Source of the DNA: Utricularia gibba
Taxonomy: Eukaryota; Streptophyta; Magnoliopsida; Lamiales; Lentibulariaceae
Direction: 5' to 3'
NCBI GenBank assembly: GCA_002189035.1
Contig: NEEC01000004.1
Span: forward strand, 2,604,001-2,668,000
Length of the DNA stretch: 64,000 nucleotides
Below are positions 20,988 through 32,750 of this stretch, piece by piece (within the stretch, counting starts at the first letter, position 1; each line of letters opens with the position of its first letter). Under the pieces are notes generated by a model. That model ran no database searches. It saw nothing but the letters and a program-made list of their open reading frames with translations, and was not told where the DNA came from. The translations under genes were made by a program, and so were the position numbers.

Positions 20988-21277
20988 TGTTAGGAGCCTC
21001 TTCTTGAATGGTAGTTTGCAATCTAGTATAAGGGTGCTTGTTGATGAACTCAACAGGATTTGACTTCTGGAAGGTGGGTTTCTTCCTGTTCTCTATCATG
21101 AATATAAGAAAAGGATTGAACAATTCTTAAAGGGGGGCTTCAAGAACTGAGTGGGTCAATCGAGAAGACAAAAACTATCCTTACAAAAGTAGTCAAGACT
21201 TATATAATATCTAAGGCTAAGACATTGTTCAAAAATACAACCACACAGTAGTTTCTAATTAAGGTCTCTTTTCTTCA
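20988..21277 (-). repeat. 5' terminal repeat of the Ty3 relic
   Basis: Partner of 15424-15695 (290 against 272 bp). Read on the minus strand it runs from TGAAGAAAAGAGACC to CTCCTAACA. The gag-like frame starts inside it or directly after it, with no recognisable primer binding site or leader, so the element may have lost its leader or the true LTR end may differ. Confidence 0.6.
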
Positions 21278-21284
21278 CCACTCC

Positions 21285-23015
21285 CTATTGGTTTGCATCG
21301 TGGGTCTTCTCATGTATTACCTCATGCTTCTTGCAGAAGTCATCAAATAATACATACTCTCTACCTCTATTTGATCGTACCCTCTTGATTTTTGTAACAA
21401 GTTGGTTTTCTATCTCAGCTTTAAATAGTAGAAATTTATCAAACACTTCAGATTTGTGTTTTAATAAATAAGCATGCATATATTTAGAATGATCATCAAT
21501 AAATGTAATAATAAAGTTAGTGCCTCCCATAGATATACACATTTTGAAATCAAATACATCTGAATGAATCAAGTCAAGTAGTTTTGTTTCCCTAGTCAAT
21601 CAATTACATGTTTTCTTAGCTAACTTTGCATTTACACATGTTTCACATTTCCTTCATAAATCATGCAATTTTGTTATCAAATCGAATTTCTAGATTTGTT
21701 TCATGTATTCAAAATTGGCATTTCCTAATCTAGCATGTCATATATTAAATGAAGATAGAACGTAAATAGAAGTAGATACATTCTTATTCATGATAGATGC
21801 ATATACGGGAGTAAATACAGAAATATTCAAGTTCATCAAATACAACCCTCTAGGTGCTATATAACCCTTTTTCACAAAGACATCATTCTTTGTGATAATG
21901 GAAGAACCAATGTCCAAGGAAACTTGGAAGCTAGCTTGATCCATTTTGATTATAGAGATAATGTTTATCTTCATCATAGGTGCATACAATACATCTTTTA
22001 CAATGATGCTTTTTTTAGAAGTGAACTTTAGGCACAAGAATTCTAGATTCATCTTCAAACTGTATTGATACTTGTACATTTCCCTTGAAAAGGACATACA
22101 TGAAAAATGATTCTTTCTTTGCACACAAATCATGTGTGGCTTCAGAATTTAAGATCCAACCATCATTTGAACTAATTAACTTCAAATGACTAATTACAGC
22201 AACAAAAGATTCATACCCCTCACCTTCAACCATAGTGACCTTAGCTTTGGGGGATCATCTCCATTTTTTCCTATCTTTCTATGTCTACACTATGCTGCAT
22301 GGTAACCTAGTTTTTCATTTACAAAACATTGTCTCTTTTTTGTTAGCAACCACAAGAGAATCAAATTTCTTTTAATTGGGTTTTGAGTTGTGACCTTTGA
22401 TTATTCTCTACAAAATTGGCTTGTGGAGAGTTTCTTCCAGATTTTTGAGTCTTCTTGTTTTTTGACTCAATGGTGATGTGGCTGATTAGCTACTTCATAC
22501 TCTTCTATTTGAGTATTTCAATTTTTTTTTGTAGGCCTAACATCTTTTTGGCAATTTCTCGATCAGTATATCAACAACAAAAGGTATGAGAGTTGTATGT
22601 TTGCACATCCATGTTGTCTAATAGGTGGTGAAAGTCATTCAGTTGAATGATAACATCCCTTTCTTCATCCATTTCCCACTCGTAAAAGTTGGAAACTGCA
22701 AATTTGGATTTGATAGCATCCTCGGCAATGTATTGGAAAATTATGGATTGCCAAATTAGGATGACATCAAAAAAAGAATTTGATAAGTTGGAGATAATCG
22801 TATGACGTCATACCCAATTAGTCCATTTCCAATCTGTGGAGTGGATCTAAGGCATTTGATTTGGATATTGTCAAGGTCCAAGCAACACCATGCATATCCA
22901 AGAGTTCATGGTCCCAATCTCGCCATCTATGAAAGTGCTGATCATTGAAAGATTCAATTTTGAAGATATCAAGAAATATTTTGTGATGGGTTATGTTGCA
23001 TTCAAATTGATGCAT
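21285..23015 (-). mobile_element. Ty1/copia retrotransposon remnant (gag, protease, integrase part)
   Basis: Minus-strand fragments in copia order. A gag N-terminal piece (23015-22818) has HFHRWRDWDHELLDMHGVAW, like the copia gag start FxxWxxxMxxLL. A protease-region piece (22233-22015) has DGWILNSEATHDLC. A pre-integrase piece (22133-21738) has VKDVLYAPMMKINIISI, the copia VLyVPxlxxNLlSv motif. An integrase core piece (21599-21285) has DLIHSDVFD and FIDDHSKYMHAYLLKHKSEV. Stops and frameshifts break all of them. It ends where the Ty3 relic begins; the RT half is not on the other side of that relic. Confidence 0.82.
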
Positions 23016-24179
23016 TGGAATTCAGAAGTGACGCCTTGTGATGGGTAGATATCAAGAAATATTTTGTAATGGATCAGTGAAGATGAGAGCTGTATGTTGT
23101 GGCAGACCATTTGTCATAGTGGGAGCCGTATTTTGGAAAAGACGCACTAGTATGAGTGATGATGGTGGTCCGGAGAGGGTGATTGTAAGTGTAGAAACAA
23201 AAGGATTGTTTGAAACAACATTGGGATCATATGCCATAAAAAAGTACCTTTAGTTTATTGGCTGAAAAAGAATAACAACACACAAAAGTAATCCGATGTT
23301 CTAAATGTATTTCTAAACATTTGGTTGATCAGTTACCCTCAAGATTCAAATGGTTCATTATGAAAAGAAAGATCCCCTTCTATAGAGCAGGAATAACCAA
23401 ATAAGATACACCTGAATTTGCAAAATTAGGAAACGAATGAGATATAACTACATCCAAGACTAGGAAATTGGTTTTTGTCATCCAACATCAAGTAATTATT
23501 GCATTAAACTTACTCTATCAATACATTAATTGTTGAAATAATGTGGTGAAATGAGATGTCCACCAATGTGCAACAATAGATCCAATCGCATATTCAAGAA
23601 TAATGTTCCCAAGAGCAACAAAAGAGGCCAAAGAACCCTCAAGCTCCACATGCTAGTATGCAAAAATGAGCCTCCTGAAAAATGAATGTTTTAGTACCAG
23701 TGGTTTGTGATTGGATTAGAGGTTCAGAATATGGAAAAGAAGTAGTTATCGTAGTCAAATCCACTATGGAATTGGCTATAGAGCTCTTGTAATTTCTTGA
23801 AACTATATTTTAAGCTCAAGAATACACAAAAGATTAGAGTTTTTCCAAAAACTCCTACCATTACAAAATGGTGACTTATATAGTTATTATACAATATCTA
23901 TGAAATACTCTTATGGTTCTCTCTTAGTTGCTTGAACATTCGATGTTTCTTCTAGAGTACACAATATCTTTTTTGACCCCCTTTTTTAATGATGAATAGT
24001 TGATATTGAGTCAAAACTAGTCATATTTGTAGTATTTTAAATGTTAGAATGAAGAATTAAGTGAGGTAAAATAGTTTAAAGTATCAAAATTAGTATTATT
24101 AAATTTAGTGTGTACACAAACATGTTTTGGGCCTATTTTACATTGATTTGCTTGTTGAGGTGAACTTATTATTCATCTA
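23016..24179. other. Repeat-derived spacer, possibly the copia LTR region
   Basis: No gene. A short duplicated string, GATATCAAGAAATATTTTGT, occurs at about 22966 and again at about 23048. The stretch around 23780-23960 has a minus-strand TATA-like ACTATATAAGTCACC preceded by dispersed short repeats, as in an LTR, and lies where the 5' LTR of the copia remnant should be. Its ends could not be fixed. Confidence 0.4.
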
Positions 24180-25860
24180 GGCGCGAGAACAGCCAGCCCA
24201 TTTGGGTTGGGCCGCGTATTCTGACCACTCTATACAATATTTATTAGTTCAGGGATAAAATGAGAATTACACTTCTACATGCGCGAGGAGATAAGAAAAG
24301 TAGCAGGAAACAAGGAATGAGGGAGAAGCTAGCCTCCCCAAGGCACGCAACTGGGGCATGCGATTGAGTAGAGAAAGAACAAAAATTTCTAAAGTTGGGA
24401 GAGGTTTTCCTGCGAGTTCAAACCAGTTTTAGGGAAGAAGACGAAGCAGGAACAATTCTGCATGACAGTGGAACTTACCTTCAGCACTTGGAACACTCGG
24501 AATAGAACTCTATCTGTGCAAGGAAGATGACAAAAGCAATTCCAGAGTGACACTAGAACCACCTCCACTACCCAGAACGGCAGAACTTGGAACCTTCCTA
24601 GGTAGCCCTAGAAGGAGTCTGCACGAGAAGAAGAAGATGAACGACGCACTGAACTGACTTGGAGACTTGAACAAACACTTTACTTTCTACACTTTCTTTC
24701 CCTGCTTACTTTTATGAACATGCTCGTATTTTACCTTTCATACTTGAATGTTAACCACATCGCCTCGTTTACATGCATGAACGTGCTTTCCTGTTGTTTT
24801 CTTTATTGCTTTCACGCATGAATCGGAACAATAACCTAAAATTATTTAGGTTTCTTTTAAGCATGGTTAACTTTTGTATTAAGTGCAATGTTACTTTTAA
24901 ATTTCTAGAAATGCCGATCTACTCATTTCATTTTTAGTGTAGAAGCCTTCTTATGAATTTTTTCTAATTTCTTTAGAGTAGAAACCCACTTACCAATAAA
25001 AGCCTCATGTTTAATTCCGTTTGTGCATAAGACTTACAACTGAAAACCGTTTGCTCCCTGTGGATCGACCTAGATTTGCTACAACTGCACTATTTTCTTT
25101 GTCAATGTGTTGTAGAATGCTAGTTCAGTTTTATAAATATCTTTTGATGGGGGAAACCTTTAGGTATGTTACACCTTTAAAATTTTCCATCCATCAAAAT
25201 GGCACCATTGTCGAGGAGCTAGGTGCTTTTTAGTTGTTTGTTGTTAATGTGTTTGCATTGTTTTGTAGGTAAATCTCTTATCCCGCTTGATTCGGAGATT
25301 GAGAGAACTACAAGAGAGAAAAGGAAGTGTACAAAAAAGAAGCAACAGGAGGAAACCACAAAGGCCAAGGAAGGAGCTGCTACACACAAATCAATCATGG
25401 ATGCAAATGGAGTGGAAAATACTATGAAGGAGTATGATTGTTTTGACTATTCTTACCAAGGAATCTGCATAAATTTTCTAGAGGAAGCCACTGCATTTGT
25501 ACTCAAACCAAGAATCATCAACGTTTTTTTGAAATTTTATGGAAACGGGAAAGAAGATGCACACAATCACTTGGATGGTTGTCTTTCAGTCAGTGATGCA
25601 ATCATACCGAAGGAGGTCTCAAAAGACAACATGTTGCTATAAGTTTTTTAGTTTACTCTTGAAGGAGATGCAAAGTATTGGTTCAACACATTGGAATCTG
25701 GAAGTATAGGGAGCTGGATAGAAATGAAGGAGTTCATGAACAAGTATTTTCAGTTCACAAGGGCATATGAGTTAAAGAGAAAAATCGCAGATATATATAT
25801 CAGTTCATGGGAGACCCACTGCTTGAGTATTGGGACAAGTTGAACAAATACAGTTTCCGA
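24180..25860 (+). mobile_element. Athila/Tat-like Ty3 5' end: LTR part, primer binding site and broken gag
   Basis: The stretch before 25196 reads like the 3' half of an Athila-type LTR (CTGTGGATCGACCTAG, then CTACAACTGC) and ends ATCCATCA. TGGCACCATTGTCGAGGAG from 25200 is a decayed copy of the Athila primer binding site TGGCGCCGTTGCCGGGGA. A gag-like region follows: a frame at 25223-25642 and, after a stop, FTLEGDAKYWFNTLESGSIG and MKEFMNKYF (about 25650-25760), which is the Retrotrans_gag fold. Everything after about 25860 belongs to other elements. The left LTR edge was not found; 24180 is a nominal start. Confidence 0.65.
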
Positions 25861-25885
25861 CAATCTGTGCAACTTGAAAATATTC

Positions 25886-27060
25886 TCAAAAAATAGTTTG
25901 GCCACAAATACAGTAGTATATGGGTCGGCTAAGGTCAGAAAATGTGCATACTTTGCTAGTCAATCGACCACCACAAAGATAACTTTTTTTCCTCTTGAAA
26001 TGGGTAGATCTTCCACAAAACCAATGGAAATTTCTGACCAAATTCGTTCGGTAGGGGCTATAATAATCCACTGGGTTTTGGTTGCTTTATTTTAATCTTT
26101 TGCCAGATGACACATGAACTTGTTTTTCATTCCTTTCTAATAAAAATCAATCCTTAGACGATGGAGTGTTTTTGCATCCATCATGGAAAGCATTGTGTAT
26201 CGTTGATACTATAAGGTTTGGCAAATTGGATTGTTCATCGTTATATACATGTCGCTTGTAAAAAATCAATCCATTCACGCTGCTCCAGGGCTATTGTTTT
26301 TTTCCTTCTTGGATTTTAGCTAAAAGTTCTCAAAGTTGAGAATTATTCTGGTTGTGGGCTCGAATATCATTGAACAAAACCAGTAATAGCATTGATGTAG
26401 TTGATACTTATAATTCAATATATCCTCCTACTTGGGATATATTTTTCTTGCCCAATTCGTGATTATTCTCAAAATCATAACCCAATAACTCAATTAGGCA
26501 TTTTTTTGTTTTTTTTTTTTTTTGGTGTAATCATTTACTGATGCATCAGATATTGAAGAGTGTTATAATATGTCCTCACAATGAAATGTCATCCTCATAA
26601 GCAATGTCTCCAATGATTGATGGCATACAACATACTCATAAGTAGCTAAGTTTCATTGTCTTTTTTCAAGCTTTTACTAAAATAATCAATGAGATGATGA
26701 TCTTGGTGTAATACAACTCCAATTTTATAATTAGATGCATCACACTCAACAATGAAAATATTCTAAAAATCAGGTGTAGAAAGAACATGGACTCTAGTTA
26801 AACCTTTTAAATTACTAATAGCAATTTCAACAGCCTGGGTTCATTGGAAGTTGTCCTTTAACATGGTGGTCAATGGCATGAATAGGTTATCAAAAGGAGC
26901 TATGAATCATCTATAGTATCCAATCAACATTAGAAATGTCTAAGAAAGTGACAAGCATCTCTAGCATTATAACATATTTGGATGCTTGTAAACCTAAATA
27001 ATTTTGCGAAAGCATACACAATCTTCCAAAGATCTCCTTATTCATTCTAAGTTATTTTAA
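25886..27060 (-). mobile_element. Strongly eroded Ty3/gypsy pol fragment (RNase H and integrase)
   Basis: On the minus strand, about 26770-26690 reads NIFIVECDASNYKIGVVLHQ, the RNase H start of Ty3 elements. About 26200-26100 holds traces of an integrase zinc domain, and 26071-25886 reads like the integrase core strand that normally has the D-x-hydrophobic-VDRLsK pattern. Many stops and frameshifts; no ends or LTRs identified. Confidence 0.6.
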
Positions 27061-28435
27061 ACAGGTGAAGTTATTATTTAAAATGAGTTTCGATAAAGTT
27101 GATAATTGTAAGAAAATCATATTAAGCAATAAATATCTGTAACACAAGGACCTAAAAAATTGGCACTATTAGTTTACTCCATCACACACATCATGTACAT
27201 CCATTGAATGACAATGTATATTGCAAACAATAAAAAAACATACTCTCTTAATCACTGGTTGACATATGTTTTTGTAATATATTTGATGCAAAAGTAGTGA
27301 AGAAACTATACTAGAACAACACACCAAAAAACAGATAGTAATTGAGAGAATTTGGGTATAAGAATGTTTAGTTCAAAAATTATAACAACAAACGAAAAAT
27401 ATATTATCAAGGAAATGAGATTCTATCAAACCATCTCAAAAATTAGTTTGCTATGATGTTTGCTGAAATTTCTTTCCTTTGAAACTGAAAATCTGTTTTG
27501 AAGTCAACTAATGAACGATCGAAGGAAAAAAAAAATTGGGAGGAAAAGACATACTCGAAGAAAGACTTTTAATGGCATTTGCTTGGTGCACTACTCTTCA
27601 AAAGTGGATCATTTAGGTAGAATAATTTGGTCTAAAACAAATGGTATTGTAAAATTGACTCGTGTAGATGCATGTTAAAATTTTTAAAACTCATGTAGTT
27701 TATGACATCCTCAATCAAATATGGATATTGGCTTGATAAATTGGCCCCATTTACACTTGCAAACCAACCTAGCCCATAATATATTTATTAACTACCTCTT
27801 CTCCTTTGATGTGATCTTTCAAATCATAAGTGATTGGAAAATCAAATTTTTTGAGTTTAATAAAGCAATCCTTCAAAAGAAGAAAGTTGGGTTCTAGGAA
27901 ATTCATATTCTTTATGGAAATGGTGTCATACTCATATAATAAAAAGAAGATAAGAGCGATAAATCATATTAAACACTATAAATAAAATTTGATAAGTTTA
28001 AAATTTTTCAAGAATTCAAAATAGAAGTTTTATTATATTACACTAAAAATTGTCCATCAATTAGGGTGAGATTCTACTTATATAATTAGATAAATGAATC
28101 TATTTAAAGAAGAAATACTAGTATTCAAGTAGAAACACATGGATCTAACTTCACTCTCTTTGATTCATATTGAGTAGTTTGAATTCATTACCATGTTTTT
28201 CATAGGATTGTTAATTAGTCCATAATCCCTTCAAAATCTCCTAATTCTTTCATGTTCTTAATCTAGTGATTGATTCAAGTGAAATTATCAAAGAATTATT
28301 AATGTTATTTATCTCATATTCATTTTTTTTTTTTTTGTCTCTAGTATGTGTACTCTCAGCACCCGGCATCCCCTCCTAAAATAAGGAAACCAAAAAAAGC
28401 AATGATATACAATTAATTCCTTATGAACCAGCAAC
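27061..28435. other. AT-rich spacer before the young Ty3 element
   Basis: No recognisable gene or element. Probably old, unrecognisable transposon sequence given its neighbours. Confidence 0.6.
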
Positions 28436-28440
28436 GTTAC

Positions 28441-29044
28441 TGATGTGACCCTCTAATCTATAGAGATTAGCAACCCACGAAAAAGAGGTGATTTTGAAGC
28501 TTAGAAGAGAACCCACCCAAGTCTACCCTCAAGAGAATAAATCTCTTGCAACCAGACTTCGAAACAAAGAAAATTAGGAGCCACACTTCAGAAAAGAGAG
28601 ATTGATTGGAAGTGATAATCCTAGAACGCCACAAGCTCAAAGCTTGATAAGTTAAGAGTGTTCAAGCACTCAAAGGAGAGGGGAATCCTCACAAGATACA
28701 TAAAATGACCAAAGATGCTGAATTAGTACATCTCTAGAGTATTTATACTCTAGAATTGGGCTCTAACATTACATAGTCCAAACTAAATGAAATAGAAAAG
28801 TCTAACAAGCCCAATGCTCTAAGTTAAGTCCATCTTCAAGTAGTTGAGCTCTTTTGATGGGATGTCTTCAAGCCCATGTTTGATTCCAATGGTATTGAGT
28901 AGACCCTTAAGTGTATCTTCAACCATCTTTGTCTTGCTCCTAGTCATTGGTCCTGGTGGAATCATCTTTCTTTCTAATTTGTTCACTTGAACAAACTCCT
29001 CATCATTCTTCAAATACACTTCATTATCTTCCTGGGGCTCATCA
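28441..29044 (-). repeat. 3' LTR of the young Ty3 element
   Basis: 604 bp, TG...CA. Differs from the 5' LTR at two sites: G here against T in the GGAA(G/T)TGATAATCC context, and C against T in GGT(C/T)CTGGTGG, which changes Gly to Glu in the overlapping pol frame. It contains the last 75 or so codons and the stop of pol (stop at 28819). Confidence 0.97.
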
Positions 29045-31725
29045 TCCCCCCTTTCTTTAGGAAGATTCGTCCCTGAATCTGTATCCATGTCGAAAAGAGA
29101 CAAATCAGCAACATTGAAAGTTGAATGAACAGAATACTCACCTGGTAAATCTAGCTTGTACGCATTATCATTAACGCGCTCAACAACTTGGAAAGGGCCA
29201 TCTCCACGAGGTAGAAGTTTGGACTTTCTCTTTGTGGGAAATCTCTCCTTCCTAAGATGAAGCCAAACCCAATCTCCAGGTTCAAATACAACTTTGCGTC
29301 TCCCCTTGTTTGCTGCTGATGCATACTTTGCATTGTTGCATTCAATCTGTTGTTTCACCTTTTCATGCAATCTTCTGATTGCATCAGCTCTCTTCTTGCC
29401 ATCTAAACTAACTTTCTCATCACAAGGCAAAGGTAACATATCCAAAGGTGTAAGAGGATTAAAACCATAAACGACTTCAAATGGAGATAATTTAATAGTC
29501 AGATGCATGGTTCTATTGTAAGCAAACTCAACAAGTGGCAAACATTCCTCCCAAGTCTTAAGATTTGATTTAATCATAATCCTAAGTAAGGTAGAAAGTG
29601 TGCGATTAGTTACCTCAGTTTGCCCATCGGTTTGAGGGTGACATGTTGTTGAGTATAACAGTTTAGTGCCAAGTTTACTCCAAAGAACTCTCCAAAAGTG
29701 ACTAATAAACCTTGCATCTCGATCAGAGACAATAGTTAGGGGCATACCATGAAGTCTAACAACTTCCCTAAAGAAGAGATCAGCCACATGAGATGCATCA
29801 TCAGTTTTATGGCAGGGAATAAAGTGTGCCATCTTTGAAAACCTGTCCACAACAACGAAAATTGAATCTCTACCCCTTTGGGTACGAGGTAAGCCTAAAA
29901 CAAAGTCCATAGAAATGTCCACCCATGGTTGGGAAGGAGTAGGGAGTGGAGTATACAAACCATTAGGGGCAGTGGTTGATTTAGCCTTCCTACAAGAGAT
30001 ACATCTAGAACAAATTCTTTCAACATCCCTTCTCATGTGTGGCCAAAAGAAATGTTGGGTGAGAGTATCAAGAGTCTTTTTAACACCAAAATGTCCCATT
30101 AGTCCCCCACCATGAGCTTCTCTAACAATCAAATCACGTATGGAGCAAGAAGGAATGCACAGCCTATCTTTCCTATAAAGAAAACCATCTTTCCTGAAGA
30201 ATAGTCCAGATGTAGCAAGTTCACATGCCTTATAAATATCCCCAAAATCGTGGTCATAAACATATAAGTCAATGATGGAAGCAAATCCAAGAATTCTTGC
30301 ATCAAGATTGGCTAAGAGAGTGTACCTTCGAGATAAAGCATCAGCAACCACATTCTCCTTACCTTTCTTGTATTTGATCACATATGGGAATGTGTCAATG
30401 AATTCCACCCACTTAGCATGTCTTCTATTCAGCTTTACTTGAGCCTTCAAATGTTTGAGAGACTCATGATCAGTGTGTATCACGAACTCCTTAGGCCATA
30501 AGTAGTGCTGCCATGTCTCCAAAGCTCTAACCAACGCATACAACTCTTTGTCATATGTTGGATAGTTGAGGGTAGCACCATGAAGCTTCTCACTAAAATA
30601 AGCAAGTGGACGTCCCTTTTGCATCAACACAGCACCAATCCCTAAACCTGATGCATCACATTCAATTTCAAAAGTATCAGAAAAATTTGGAAGTGCTAGG
30701 AGAGGTGTTGAGCAAAGCTTATTCTTGAGTTGTTTGAAAGCATGTTCCTGCTCATCTCCCCAATGAAATGCATGATTTTTCTTGATCAACTGGGTGAGGG
30801 GTGCTGCTATAGAACTGAAGTCCCTAACAAACTGTCTATAGAAACTTGCTAAACCATGAAAACTCCTAACTTCACCCAATGATGTAGGTGTTGGCCATTC
30901 TTTGATTGCTCTTACTTTCTCTTCATCCACAGCTACTCCTGCATTACTTACAACATATCCAAGAAAAGAGACACTATTTGTGCAAAAGACACACTTTTTG
31001 ATATTAGCAAACAACTTCTCTTTTCTAAGAGTATCTAACACATCTTTCAAATGCCCTACATGTTCCTCAATACTTTTACTATAGATCAGAATATCATCAA
31101 AATAAACAACAACAAATCTACCTATAAAAGGCCTAAGAACGTGATTCATCAATCTCATAAAGGTGCTAGGAGCATTGGTTAACCCAAAAGGCATAACAAC
31201 CCACTCATACAAACCAAACTTAGTTTTAAAAGCAGTTTTCCACTCATCACCTTCCTTCATTCTAATCTGATGATATCCACTTCTCAAATCAATCTTACTA
31301 AAAACACAAGCACCATGCAATTCATCAAGCATATCTTCAAGTCTAGGGATAGGATGTCTATACTTGATTGTGATGTTGTTGATGGCGCGACAATCAGTGC
31401 ACATCCGCCAAGTTCCATCAGACTTTGGAACCAATAACACCGGCACCGAGCAAGGACTCATGCTCTCACGCACAAATCCTTTAGACACCAATTCCTCAAC
31501 TTGTTTTTGTATTTCCTTCGTCTCCTCTGGATTGGCTCGGTATGCTGGTCGGTTTGGGAGTTGTGCTCCAGGGACAAGGTCAATTTGATGCTCAATCCCT
31601 CTAAGGGGAGGTAAGCCTTGAAGTTCTTCTGGAAAAACATCTTCATATACCTGTAAGAGAGACACAACACAAGATGGAATGGATGAAGCATGGTTAGGTG
31701 AAGTAGGAACTTCATCCTTATACAT
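28819..31725 (-). CDS. pol polyprotein (RT-RNase H-integrase) of the young Ty3 element
   Basis: 968-codon open frame. The N-terminus has a leader ending in [20 protein letters not shown], the usual start of Ty3 RT. RT includes [18 protein letters not shown] and the catalytic [13 protein letters not shown]. RNase H begins at [16 protein letters not shown]. Integrase has an HHCC finger ([17 protein letters not shown]), a DDE core ([24 protein letters not shown]) and a C-terminal [21 protein letters not shown] block. All catalytic motifs look intact over one long frame. No initiation codon is expected; it would normally be made as part of gag-pol, but gag-protease is in another frame here. The frame reads through the polypurine tract and ends inside the 3' LTR. 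Confidence 0.95.
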   Translation of the reverse strand: MYKDEVPTSPNHASSIPSCVVSLLQVYEDVFPEELQGLPPLRGIEHQIDLVPGAQLPNRPAYRANPEETKEIQKQVEELVSKGFVRESMSPCSVPVLLVPKSDGTWRMCTDCRAINNITIKYRHPIPRLEDMLDELHGACVFSKIDLRSGYHQIRMKEGDEWKTAFKTKFGLYEWVVMPFGLTNAPSTFMRLMNHVLRPFIGRFVVVYFDDILIYSKSIEEHVGHLKDVLDTLRKEKLFANIKKCVFCTNSVSFLGYVVSNAGVAVDEEKVRAIKEWPTPTSLGEVRSFHGLASFYRQFVRDFSSIAAPLTQLIKKNHAFHWGDEQEHAFKQLKNKLCSTPLLALPNFSDTFEIECDASGLGIGAVLMQKGRPLAYFSEKLHGATLNYPTYDKELYALVRALETWQHYLWPKEFVIHTDHESLKHLKAQVKLNRRHAKWVEFIDTFPYVIKYKKGKENVVADALSRRYTLLANLDARILGFASIIDLYVYDHDFGDIYKACELATSGLFFRKDGFLYRKDRLCIPSCSIRDLIVREAHGGGLMGHFGVKKTLDTLTQHFFWPHMRRDVERICSRCISCRKAKSTTAPNGLYTPLPTPSQPWVDISMDFVLGLPRTQRGRDSIFVVVDRFSKMAHFIPCHKTDDASHVADLFFREVVRLHGMPLTIVSDRDARFISHFWRVLWSKLGTKLLYSTTCHPQTDGQTEVTNRTLSTLLRIMIKSNLKTWEECLPLVEFAYNRTMHLTIKLSPFEVVYGFNPLTPLDMLPLPCDEKVSLDGKKRADAIRRLHEKVKQQIECNNAKYASAANKGRRKVVFEPGDWVWLHLRKERFPTKRKSKLLPRGDGPFQVVERVNDNAYKLDLPGEYSVHSTFNVADLSLFDMDTDSGTNLPKERGDDEPQEDNEVYLKNDEEFVQVNKLERKMIPPGPMTRSKTKMVEDTLKGLLNTIGIKHGLEDIPSKELNYLKMDLT
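29045..29058 (-). other. Polypurine tract of the young Ty3 element
   Basis: AAAGAAAGGGGGGA on the minus strand, directly abutting the TG start of the 3' LTR, as required for plus-strand DNA priming. It lies inside the pol reading frame, where it encodes Lys-Glu-Arg-Gly-Asp. Confidence 0.88.
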
Positions 31726-32750
31726 GAGTAGAATGAATGGTTGCCTAGCATGAAGTGTCTAATCTCACTTGGCCTTGCTAATAGACTCTCATTCTTTCTC
31801 TCAATTTCTAAAACTCTCATGTTTTCACTCTCTGTTTTGTGCTCATTTTCATCCTTTTTTCCACTCAATTCCTTGCCATCTCTTCTTTTTTCTCCACTTT
31901 TTCGCATCTTTTTTTCACTCATTTTCACTTCACTCATCTCTTCTCCCTTACGAACGACCACCTTGTGCTTTCCATTATCAGTATGAAGGCCTCTAGCATC
32001 ACTCAGAATTCTGACTTGATCTTCATGTGCCTCCTTTGGAGATAATGGAGCAAGTGTGATGGAGCGTCCATTATAATTGAAGGAATATTTGTTCTTGAAA
32101 CCATCATGAAATGCTCTTCTATCATATTCCCAAGGTCTCCCAAGAAGAATATGGCTTGCATGCATAGGAACAACATCACATAGGACTTCATCTTCATATC
32201 TCCTTATGGAAAACGTCACAAGCACTTGTTTGGTAACCTTTACCTCACTTCCTTCATTGAACCACTGCGAATTATAAGGCTTAGGATGCCTCACGGTGGG
32301 TAGTCCCAATTTCTCCACCAAGATGTTGCTAGCAACATTGGTGCAACTACCTCCATCAATAATCAGGCTGCAAACTTTCCTATTAACAAAGCATCGGGTT
32401 TGAAACAAGTTCTCCCTTTGCTCATCATTATCCTTCACCCCAATGTTAAGCGTCCTTCGAGTGACTAATACTTCTCCAGAAACAAACAATTCATCCTCAT
32501 CACTCACTTTAGCTTCTGTCTCCACTAGATCATCATCATCTTCACTAACAACTTCGCCATTGCCCCTAATCACCATTGCTCGTTTATTTGGGCATTCAGA
32601 AGCAATATGTCCAAGTCCCAAGCATTTGAAACATTTTATGTTTCTGGTAGTTCCCTTTGGAGGTGTTGTTCGCTCCCCTTGCTTGGAACTTGATTGGATG
32701 TCGAATTTGAAGTGTTCCATGGATGACTTCCCTTTATTTCTCTCCATCAT
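31458..32750 (-). pseudogene. gag C-terminus and protease of the young Ty3 element, out of frame with its neighbours
   Basis: Open frame with a CCHC zinc knuckle (CFKCLGLGHIASEC), an acidic linker, and an aspartic-protease-like domain (CSLIIDGGSCTNVASN, then LLGRPWEYDRRAFHDG). The active-site triad reads DGG rather than DSG or DTG. A low-complexity Lys/Glu-rich region follows. At the left it overlaps pol in a different frame; the in-family sequence passes from this frame to the pol frame at about 31725-31765. At the right it is one frame away from the gag N-terminus, with the change near a G5 run around 32770. Confidence 0.85.

Larger units (their letters stand above)
15424..21277 (-). mobile_element. 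Degenerate Ty3/gypsy retrotransposon relic with a nested solo LTR
   Basis: On the minus strand the order is terminal repeat (21277-20988), gag (about 20907-20200), protease (20175-19984, FLVDSGSSHAFV), reverse transcriptase (about 18372-17684, with FFDDILIFSK), RNase H (about 17338-17051), integrase (about 16903-16350, HPQSDGQTEVVN) and a chromodomain-proximal segment (about 16030-15794, ending in the family's VFYISCLKKY motif), then a second terminal repeat (15695-15424). PRO-RT-RH-INT is the Ty3/gypsy order. All frames are broken by many stops and shifts. The two end repeats are visibly diverged, so this is an old insertion. A 1.3-kb solo LTR interrupts the RT. Confidence 0.88.

Noticed and set aside
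31741-32045. Plus-strand frames rich in Ser/Phe/Leu inside the young Ty3 element
   Set aside because: They are the opposite strand of a Lys/Glu-rich low-complexity part of gag-protease, not genes.
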